Assembly (NCBI GenBank): GCA_036833635.1
Contig: DAITPJ010000037.1
Span: 1-19,111, forward strand
DNA from: Terrimesophilobacter sp036833635
GTDB lineage: Bacteria; Actinomycetota; Actinomycetes; Actinomycetales; Microbacteriaceae
Length of the DNA stretch: 19,111 nt
Direction: 5' to 3'
Below are positions 13,568 through 19,111 of this stretch, piece by piece. The notes beneath the pieces were generated by a model, which did no database searches, had not been told where the DNA came from, and was given only the letters and a program-made list of their open reading frames with translations. A program made the translations under genes and the position numbers. How positions within the stretch are numbered: position 1 is the stretch's first letter; every line of letters begins with the position of its first letter.

Positions 13568-14496
13568 TCCAACTCGGACAGCACCCCGCTGCAGCCCACG
13601 TCATCGCGCACATCAGCGACACCCACTTCCTGGGCGGCGGGCGACAGCTCTACGGGAGCGTCGCCACGGATGCCCACCTGCTCCAGGCGCTCCGCCAGCT
13701 CGAGGACTCAGGCGTCCGGCCAGAGGCGATCGTGTTCACCGGCGACCTCGCCGACCTCGGGGAACCGGATGCCTACCGGCGGCTCCGCGCGCTCGTCGAG
13801 CCGGTCGCCGAGCGGCTCGGCTCCAGGGTCATCTGGGTCATGGGCAACCACGACGAGAGGCTCCAGTACTCCAGCGAACTCTTCGACGGCCCAGGCGACG
13901 AGAACCCGCAGGATCGCGTCTACGACCTCGGGGGCCTTCGGATCATCTCCTTCGACACGACCGTGCCCGGCTACCACCACGGTGAGGTCACGAATGCCCA
14001 GCTCGCCTGGCTCGCCGACGAGCTCTCGCGGCCGGCTCCGCATGGAACGCTCCTCGCCGTCCACCATCCGCCCATCCCCACCCCGCTCCTCGAGGCCATG
14101 GGCATGCTCGAACTCCTCGACCAGGACCGGCTCGCGGACGTCATCCGAGGGACGGATGTCCGCGGCATCCTCGCAGGGCACCTCCATTACTCGACGCACA
14201 GCACCTTCGCGGGGGTGCCGGTCTCTGTGGCCGCGGCGACGTGTTACACGCTCAACCTCACCGCGAAGGACCGGCTGCTCTCCGGGGTGGACTTCGGCCA
14301 GGCGTTCAACCTCGTCCACGTCTACGAGGACCGGATCGTGCACTCGATCGTGCCGGTCGGCGAGACGATCGAGGTGACAGGGTTCTCCTCGGACAGCTGG
14401 GCCCAGATCGAGGCCATGACCCCCGCCGAGCGCCTCGAACTCTTCTCCAACAAGAAGTCGCCGTTCAACGCCAGGGAGGCCGCGAGCTCCGACTAG
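13564..14496 (+). CDS. Class III cyclic-nucleotide phosphodiesterase (Rv0805/CpdA-like)
   Basis: A calcineurin-like metallophosphoesterase of 310 residues with the full set of metal ligands: D19-x-H21 (HISDTHFLGGGRQLYG), D61 (VFTGDLADLGEPDAYR), N95-H96 (WVMGNHDER), H167 (LAVHHPPIP) and H206-x-H208 (ILAGHLHYSTHSTF). The string of segments, including FDTTVPGYHHGE and VPVSVAAATCYTLNLT, follows the mycobacterial cAMP phosphodiesterase Rv0805 closely as I remember it, including the C-terminal VHVYEDRIVHSIVPVG region. Such enzymes hydrolyse 2',3'- and 3',5'-cyclic nucleotides and some act on membranes or the cell wall. The GTG start is fixed by the overlap with the upstream gene and by family alignment. 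Activity on cAMP here is inferred. Confidence 0.9.
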   Translation: MIQLGQHPAAAHVIAHISDTHFLGGGRQLYGSVATDAHLLQALRQLEDSGVRPEAIVFTGDLADLGEPDAYRRLRALVEPVAERLGSRVIWVMGNHDERLQYSSELFDGPGDENPQDRVYDLGGLRIISFDTTVPGYHHGEVTNAQLAWLADELSRPAPHGTLLAVHHPPIPTPLLEAMGMLELLDQDRLADVIRGTDVRGILAGHLHYSTHSTFAGVPVSVAAATCYTLNLTAKDRLLSGVDFGQAFNLVHVYEDRIVHSIVPVGETIEVTGFSSDSWAQIEAMTPAERLELFSNKKSPFNAREAASSD

Positions 14497-14541
14497 CGCG
14501 ACCCACCGATCGCGGCGCGGGTCCCGCCCGGCTGGTGCGGG

Positions 14542-15462
14542 ATGCGCGACCATGGAGGAATGGAGCTTGTGCGCGCGATCGACGCGTTCGTGAGGCAACT
14601 CGGGGTCGAGCGCGGCCTGAGCCCCAACACCGCGCGCGCCTACCGCACCGACCTCACCGAGCTGGCCGGATATTCCGTCGGGCGCGGGGCAACCGAACTC
14701 GAACAGCTCGACCTCGAGCACCTGCGGGACTGGCTCTGGGAGGCGTCGAACGCCGGGCTCGCCAAGTCGACTCTCGCCCGGCGCACGGCGGCGGTGCGCA
14801 GCTTCACCGACTGGGCCCGCCGCACCGGTCGGATCGACGCGGATCCCGCGCTGCGACTGCGCGCCCCCAAGGCCGATCACCACCTGCCGCGCGTGCTCAC
14901 GCGCGCGCAGATGGACGGAATCCTCGATTCCCTTGCCGGCCTCGCAGCATCCGGCGACCCCATCGCGCAGCGCAACCTGGCGATCGTCGAGCTGCTCTAC
15001 GCATCCGCGATTCGGGTGAGCGAGCTCGTAGGGCTGGACGTGGACCGCGTCGACCTCTCGCGCCTGACCGTGAGAGTCACCGGCAAGGGCGCGAAGGAAC
15101 GGGTCGTTCCATTCGGCGTGCCGGCGAAGGATGCCATGGCCGCCTACCTGGACGCGGCACGCCCAGCGCTCCTCGATGGGCCGAGTCCCGCCGTGTTTCT
15201 CGGCGCGCGGGGCAAACGTCTCGGAACCCGTACCGTCTACGCGATCGTCGCCGGCCTGCTCGCTGACGTGCCGGGCACTGGCCCATCCGGGCCCCACGCG
15301 CTCCGGCACACCGCGGCGACCCACCTGCTCGACGGCGGGGCCGACCTGCGCGCCGTTCAGGAGCTGCTCGGCCACGCGAGCCTCGGCACGACGCAGCTCT
15401 ACACGCACGTGTCGACCGAGCGGCTCAAGGAGAGCTACCGCGCGGCCCACCCCCGAGCCTGA
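14542..15462 (+). CDS. xerC: Tyrosine recombinase XerC
   Basis: Site-specific recombinase that with XerD resolves chromosome dimers at dif. The 306-residue protein has the SAM-like N-terminal DNA-binding domain (about 8-100; VERGLSPNTARAYRTDL) and the catalytic domain with R158 (SAIRVSEL), K182 (GKGAKERVVPF), H252 and R255 (HALRHTAATHLL), H278 (LLGHASLGTTQ) and the nucleophile Y287 (LYTHV). Length and position upstream of the M23/rpsB region fit XerC rather than a phage integrase. The start is unsure: ATG 14542, ATG 14560 (MELVRAIDAF) and GTG 14569 are all in frame, and GGAGG at 14554-14558 would suit the GTG best. The 45 bases before it hold only a weak hairpin GACCC/GGGTC (14500-14523). Confidence 0.94.
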   Translation: MRDHGGMELVRAIDAFVRQLGVERGLSPNTARAYRTDLTELAGYSVGRGATELEQLDLEHLRDWLWEASNAGLAKSTLARRTAAVRSFTDWARRTGRIDADPALRLRAPKADHHLPRVLTRAQMDGILDSLAGLAASGDPIAQRNLAIVELLYASAIRVSELVGLDVDRVDLSRLTVRVTGKGAKERVVPFGVPAKDAMAAYLDAARPALLDGPSPAVFLGARGKRLGTRTVYAIVAGLLADVPGTGPSGPHALRHTAATHLLDGGADLRAVQELLGHASLGTTQLYTHVSTERLKESYRAAHPRA

Positions 15463-15546
15463 ACGAAAACGAAGGAGATCCGGCGAGATTCGACCACATC
15501 GTGGCCTTTGTGGGCATCCGCGGGCCGATCTCCTTCGTTTTCGTTC
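15461..15546 (+). terminator. Hairpin with 20-bp perfect arms after xerC
   Basis: The arms 15461-15480 and 15527-15546 are exactly complementary over 20 bases (GAACGAAAACGAAGG... and ...CCTTCGTTTTCGTTC) and enclose 46 bases. The left arm begins on the last two bases of the xerC stop codon. The right arm is T-rich, giving UUCGUUUUCGUUC in RNA. Termination of xerC transcription before the MMPL gene is the simplest reading, although the loop is larger than in classical terminators. Outside this element, 15463-15591 holds only the promoter box of the next gene. Confidence 0.7.
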
Positions 15547-15579
15547 CGGCACGCGGTCAAACTCACAGGAGACTCCGGG

Positions 15580-15585
15580 TAGCGT
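15580..15585 (+). promoter_or_regulatory. TANNNT -10 box, leaderless start of the MMPL gene
   Basis: TAGCGT, the same hexamer as before the EamA gene, lies six bases before the GTG at 15592. No Shine-Dalgarno sequence is present. Confidence 0.45.
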
Positions 15586-15591
15586 TAGCCC

Positions 15592-17769
15592 GTGCTGGAT
15601 CGGGATCAGGAGTCGACCACGCGCGCCCGCGTCCCCAAGTGGCTCCGGATACTCATCCCGGTCGCGCTCATCGGTGCCTGGCTCGCGGTCGGCGGTGCGG
15701 GCGGTATCGCCTTTGGCCAGATCAGCGACGTCGCTCAGAACGACCAGGCCGAGTTCCTGCCCGCGAGCGCCGAGGCCACGAAGGTGCAGCAGCTCCAGGA
15801 AGGGTTCCGTGACGCGGACCTCATCCCCGGGATCGTCGTCTACCAGCGCGATGGCGGGCTGACCGCGTCGGACCACTCGCTCATCGATCGGCAGCGAGAC
15901 GCACTCGCCGCCATCGACGGCGTCTCGGGCGATGACGTCTCGCCGGCGATCGACTCGGATGACGGGGCCGCCGTCGAGATCTTCGTGCCGCTCGACACCA
16001 CGGTCAAGGTCACCGACACCGTCGAGCGGATGCGCGCCTACCTCGACGACAACGCAGTCGACGGTCTCGGCGTCTGGGTCACCGGCCCGGCCGGGCTGAC
16101 CGCCGACCTCGTGGATGCCTTCACCGGCATCGACGGGCTCCTGCTGCTTGTGGCGTTCGTCGCGGTGTTCATCATCCTCGTGATCGTCTACCGCTCTCCG
16201 CTCCTTCCGCTCATCGTGCTCGGCACGAGCCTTTTCGCCCTGACGGCATCCGTGTTCACGGTCGTCGCGCTCGCCCGCGCGGACATCCTGACGCTCACCG
16301 GGCAGACCCAGGGCATCCTGTTCATCCTTGTCATCGGTGCCGCGACCGACTACTCCCTGCTGTACGTCGCGCGGTACCGGGAGGCATTGCGGGATCACCG
16401 GTCACGGTGGGTGGCCACGCTCGCGGCGCTCAAGGGGGCATGGGAACCCATCGCGGCCTCCGGCGCGACCGTCATCGCGGGGCTCCTCATCCTGCTGTTC
16501 AGCGACCTCAACTCGAACAAATCGCTTGGCCCTGTCGCCTCGATCGGCGTCGGTTTCGCCATCCTCGCCGCGCTCACCCTCCTTCCCGCCCTCATGATGG
16601 CCGCCGGGAGGGTCGCATTCTGGCCGCGTCGCCCCCAGGCCGGTTCAGCGCAGGGCGAGTCCGGCGACGATGGCGCGAGGGGAGTGTGGCCGAAGCTCGG
16701 GCGAGTCATCGCGCGCCGTCCCCGGCTCATCTGGGTCGCATCGACGCTCGTCCTCGTCGCGGCGGCGGGCGGCCTGCTCCAGTTGAACGCCAACGGCGTG
16801 CCGCAGAGCGAGTTCGTACTGGGCGAGTCACAGGGCCGCGATGGGCAGGTCGTTCTCGGCGAGCACTTCCCGGGCGGCTCGGGAACCCCGGCGATCGTGA
16901 TCGCCCCGGAGGGCGAGCTCGACGACGTCGCGGCCATGCTCCTGGGCACGTCCGGGGTCGATTCGGTCACGGTGGTCTCGGACGATTCCCCGAGTGGATC
17001 GCTGCCCGTCACGGAGGACGGCGTCCAGCCGCTCGGGCCGCCGGGAACCCCGGCAGGCGACCCGACGGTCGTGGACGGCACCGTTCTGCTCCAGGCCACG
17101 CTCACTGGCGCCGGGGATTCTCTCGAGGCGGAAGAGACAGTCCGGGAGCTCCGATCGCAGCTTGCGGACCGGCACCCGGATGCGCTCGTCGGCGGAGTCA
17201 CGGCCGTCGCCCTCGACACGAATGACACGGCGATTCACGACCGGAATCTCATCATTCCCCTCGTGCTCCTCGTCATCACGCTCATCCTCATGCTCCTGCT
17301 GCGCTCCATCCTCGCGCCGATCATCCTCATCCTGAGCGTCGTCGTCTCCTTCGCCGCCGCCCTCGGCGTCGCAGCGCTCGTGTTCAACGGGATTCTCCAG
17401 TTCCCCGGGGCGGACCCCTCCGTTCCCCTGTTCGGCTTCGTGTTCCTCGTCGCGCTCGGCGTCGACTACAACATCTTCCTCATGACGCGCGTGCGGGAGG
17501 AGTCGAAGCTCCACGGAACGAGGGCAGGGATCCTGCGGGGACTCTCCTCGACGGGCGGCGTCATCACCTCGGCCGGGCTCGTTCTCGCCGCGACATTCGC
17601 GGCGCTCGGGGTCATCCCGATCCTCTTCCTCGCGCAGATCGCGTTCATCGTCGCCTTCGGCGTCATCGTCGACACCTTCCTCGTGCGGTCGCTGCTGGTC
17701 CCGGCGCTCAGCTACGACATCGGCCGCGCGATCTGGTGGCCGAGCAGGCTCAGCAGGGCCGAGCGCTAA
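15592..17769 (+). CDS. MMPL family RND transporter
   Basis: A 725-residue membrane protein with the two-fold RND layout: one helix at about 19-42, an extracytoplasmic domain (about 43-178), five helices (about 180-336), a short linker, then a helix at about 380-400, a second extracytoplasmic domain (about 401-545) and five helices to about 707. The proton-relay Asp-Tyr pairs of MMPL proteins are visible as D253-Y254 (GAATDYSLLYVARYRE) and D625-Y626 (LGVDYNIFLMTRVREE). It is shorter than mycolate exporters such as MmpL3 and lacks their long C-terminal tail, and corresponds to the YdfJ-like group. Possible cargo includes lipids or drugs; nothing in the sequence decides. It converges on the M23-like gene with only 12 bases between stop codons and no terminator visible there. 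Confidence 0.93.
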   Translation: MLDRDQESTTRARVPKWLRILIPVALIGAWLAVGGAGGIAFGQISDVAQNDQAEFLPASAEATKVQQLQEGFRDADLIPGIVVYQRDGGLTASDHSLIDRQRDALAAIDGVSGDDVSPAIDSDDGAAVEIFVPLDTTVKVTDTVERMRAYLDDNAVDGLGVWVTGPAGLTADLVDAFTGIDGLLLLVAFVAVFIILVIVYRSPLLPLIVLGTSLFALTASVFTVVALARADILTLTGQTQGILFILVIGAATDYSLLYVARYREALRDHRSRWVATLAALKGAWEPIAASGATVIAGLLILLFSDLNSNKSLGPVASIGVGFAILAALTLLPALMMAAGRVAFWPRRPQAGSAQGESGDDGARGVWPKLGRVIARRPRLIWVASTLVLVAAAGGLLQLNANGVPQSEFVLGESQGRDGQVVLGEHFPGGSGTPAIVIAPEGELDDVAAMLLGTSGVDSVTVVSDDSPSGSLPVTEDGVQPLGPPGTPAGDPTVVDGTVLLQATLTGAGDSLEAEETVRELRSQLADRHPDALVGGVTAVALDTNDTAIHDRNLIIPLVLLVITLILMLLLRSILAPIILILSVVVSFAAALGVAALVFNGILQFPGADPSVPLFGFVFLVALGVDYNIFLMTRVREESKLHGTRAGILRGLSSTGGVITSAGLVLAATFAALGVIPILFLAQIAFIVAFGVIVDTFLVRSLLVPALSYDIGRAIWWPSRLSRAER

Positions 17770-17781
17770 CGCGTCGGCCGG

Positions 17782-18327
17782 CTAACGGAGCGGGCGTGTC
17801 GGCAGCAGAACAGAATGCGGGATGCCGCCGAGGTAGTTGAGCGGTGAGACGTACTCGCCATGCCGTCGCACGCCGAAGTGAAGGCACGGTGCCCCGCAGT
17901 GGCCGGACTGCAGGGCACCGATCGTATCGCCGCGGTGGACGACGGTTCCCGCGACAAGCGATGTGGTCACCGGCTCGAAGCTCGAGATGAGTCCGTCCGG
18001 ATGCCGGATCGAGATGACAGGCCGGTCGACGACGAACCCGACGAAGTGCACGACCCCGTCGGCGGGGGCGAACACCGGCGCGCCCTCGACGCCCCGCACG
18101 TCGATGCCGCGGTGGCCAGCGGAGTACGGGGTCGCCGGCCCGATGAACGGCCGTGCGATCGCGTGCGGCGGCGCCAGCGGCCAGGCCCACTGCGCCGCAC
18201 GAGGTGCCGAGCCGAGCGTCGACGATGCCGCTCCCGCCACCGGTGCGGCACCGGTGAGAAAGGTGAGCACGAGCAGTGCCGCGACCGAGGCCCTCCAGGA
18301 GGACGTCGGGAGCAGCGGGAGCGACAT
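17782..18327 (-). CDS. Secreted M23-type peptidase-like protein with altered HxH motif
   Basis: A LytM/M23-fold protein of 181 residues. Residues 1-35 form a signal peptide (MSLPLLPTSSWRASVAALLVLTFLTGAAPVAGAASS, ending near Ala), so it acts outside the membrane. The first zinc motif is intact: H72 and D76 in AGHRGIDVRG. In the second motif, normally H-x-H, the sequence is GHCGAPCLHFGVR: C148 stands where the first His should be and H150 is kept. C144 and C148 could form a disulfide. ADGVVHFVGFVVDRPVISIRHPDGLISSFEPV is the usual central sheet. I chose the ATG at 18327 for its signal peptide and GGGAG upstream; ATG 18378 in the same frame would add 17 residues. Divergent from rpsB, a position common in actinobacteria. 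It may bind peptidoglycan without cutting it. Confidence 0.88.
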   Translation of the reverse strand: MSLPLLPTSSWRASVAALLVLTFLTGAAPVAGAASSTLGSAPRAAQWAWPLAPPHAIARPFIGPATPYSAGHRGIDVRGVEGAPVFAPADGVVHFVGFVVDRPVISIRHPDGLISSFEPVTTSLVAGTVVHRGDTIGALQSGHCGAPCLHFGVRRHGEYVSPLNYLGGIPHSVLLPTRPLR

Positions 18328-18427
18328 GACGCCAGCATCTCCCGGCAGCGAACCCGCCGGGCCTGGCCGTCCCGTCATCCGGTGACTGCGCGGGCCCCCG
18401 CGGGCGGGGGAGGAGAGGAACGGGTGC

Positions 18428-18433
18428 TAACAT
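18428..18433 (+). promoter_or_regulatory. Candidate rpsB promoter -10
   Basis: TAACAT in the context GTGCTAACATGG is the best TANNNT box in the gap between the M23-like gene and rpsB. It would give a leader of about 200 bases. No clear -35 was found. Confidence 0.4.
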
Positions 18434-18439
18434 GGACCC

Positions 18440-18639
18440 CGCATCCTGTTCATCGGGATGACTACGCGTGCCCGCAGCGCCTGCATTCAGCGAGCGAACG
18501 CACACCAACTCCACTCAGTCCCGGCGAAATCCGGGCGGAGTCGTGTCGGGCACCAGGTTCCGCATCATCCGGTGCGGGAGAAAACTGAGCGGTGCACCAT
18601 CCGGCTGACCGGATGCGGGCGCCAGAAACGGAGACGGCC
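18440..18639 (+). promoter_or_regulatory. Structured rpsB 5' leader, four hairpins
   Basis: Four hairpins can be drawn: CATCC/GGATG (18442-18460); ACTCC...GGAGT (18508-18541) with an inner CCCGG/CCGGG (18520-18535); CCGCATC/GGTGCGG (18560-18577, one G-U pair); and the perfect seven-base stem CATCCGG/CCGGATG with loop CTGA (18598-18615), just before the ribosome binding site ACGGAGA. Leaders of rpsB bind S2 in other bacteria, so autoregulation is likely in kind, though I do not recognise this fold as a described family. No gene is supported in 18328-18639. Confidence 0.4.
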
Positions 18640-19111
18640 ATGGCCGTTGTCACCATTCGCCAGCTGCTCGACAGCGGCGTCCACTTCGGGCACCAGACCC
18701 GCCGCTGGAACCCGAAGATGAAGCGCTTCATCCTGACCGAGCGCAGCGGCAGCCACATCATCGACCTGCAGCAGTCGCTCGCCTACATCGACAAGACGTA
18801 CGACTACGTGCGCGAGACGGTCGCCCGCGGCGGCACGATCCTCTTCGTGGGCACCAAGAAGCAGGCGCAGGGCTCGATCGCGGAGCAGGCGCAGCGCGTC
18901 GGCCAGCCGTTCGTCAACCAGCGCTGGCTCGGTGGCCTCCTCACCAACTTCCAGACTGTCTCCAAGCGCCTCGCGCGCATGAAGGAGCTCGAGGAGATCG
19001 ACTTCGAGGACACGACGAAGGGCTTCACCAAGAAGGAGCTCCTCATCAAGAAGCGGGAGCTCGACAAGCTGCACAAGAGCCTCGGCGGCATTCGCAACCT
19101 GACGAAGACCC
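18640..19111 (+). CDS. rpsB: Small ribosomal subunit protein uS2, 3' partial
   Basis: Ribosomal protein S2, which joins the 30S subunit late and contacts S1. The first 157 residues are present: MAVVTIRQLLDSGVHFGHQTRRWNPKMKRFI, HIIDLQQSLAYIDKTYDYV, GGTILFVGTKKQAQ and VNQRWLGGLLTNFQTVSKRL are all standard, as is the coiled-coil-like insert beginning KELEEIDFEDTTKGFTKKELL. The ATG has ACGGAGA nine bases upstream. The gene runs off the window end; tsf normally follows in actinobacteria. Confidence 0.97.
   Translation, partial: MAVVTIRQLLDSGVHFGHQTRRWNPKMKRFILTERSGSHIIDLQQSLAYIDKTYDYVRETVARGGTILFVGTKKQAQGSIAEQAQRVGQPFVNQRWLGGLLTNFQTVSKRLARMKELEEIDFEDTTKGFTKKELLIKKRELDKLHKSLGGIRNLTKT

Noticed and set aside
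14542..15462. xerC as an integrase of a mobile element
   Set aside because: Length, motifs and core neighbours fit the housekeeping XerC; no attachment site, excisionase or phage gene is nearby.
13708..16398. An 896-codon open frame on the minus strand across the phosphodiesterase, xerC and MMPL genes, and similar long minus-strand frames (9806-11587, 7674-9023)
   Set aside because: They mirror clearly recognisable plus-strand genes. In DNA this rich in G and C, the antisense frame of a real gene is often open, and the translations are biased in composition without known domains.
1..19111. CRISPR array, tRNA, rRNA, insertion sequence or phage genes
   Set aside because: None was seen: no regularly spaced repeats, no transposase motifs, and no clover-leaf or rRNA-like stretch in the gaps.

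Overview
The window reads as chromosomal DNA of a high-GC actinobacterium, most likely family Microbacteriaceae. Almost every third codon position is G or C, GTG and TTG starts are common, several genes appear leaderless behind a TANNNT box, and the order rpsP-khpA-rimM-trmD ... rplS-lepB-rnhB-DUF2469 ... yraN-yifB-dprA ... xerC ... M23 peptidase/rpsB is the usual actinobacterial housekeeping order. The placement is by gene content and protein character only; I could not run a search.

Layout. 1-1777: end of an F420-dependent luciferase-like oxidoreductase, then an EamA-type permease. 1778-4118: the ribosome and tRNA maturation cluster rpsP, khpA, rimM, trmD. A large hairpin at 4125-4230 separates trmD from the opposing map gene, which is divergent from a small four-helix membrane protein. 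5453-7791: rplS, lepB, rnhB and a DUF2469 gene. 7836-9649: an FAD-dependent amine-oxidase-like protein overlapping a small cupin, the most accessory-looking pair here. 9738-12876: yraN, yifB and dprA with overlapping stops and starts, a DNA uptake/processing operon. 12929-14496: a conserved gene I cannot assign, overlapping a class III cyclic-nucleotide phosphodiesterase of the Rv0805 type. 14542-17769: xerC, a hairpin with 20-bp arms, and an MMPL/RND transporter. 17782-18327 (minus): a secreted M23-like protein. 18428-19111: a structured leader and the start of rpsB.

Most of the window is ordinary core genome: no tRNA, rRNA, transposase, CRISPR or phage gene is visible. What stands out is at small scale. 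A REP-like repeat has entered trmD in frame and is translated as a low-complexity insert. Two long, almost perfect inverted repeats sit at the 3' ends of trmD and xerC. A set of -10-like boxes lies 6-7 bases before start codons, and three such boxes begin with the TAG stop codon of the gene before. GGATGC/GCATCC is strongly over-used on both strands. The M23-like protein has lost the first His of its HxH motif. The S16 protein has an acidic tail longer than its folded core. I found no convincing new multi-gene system.
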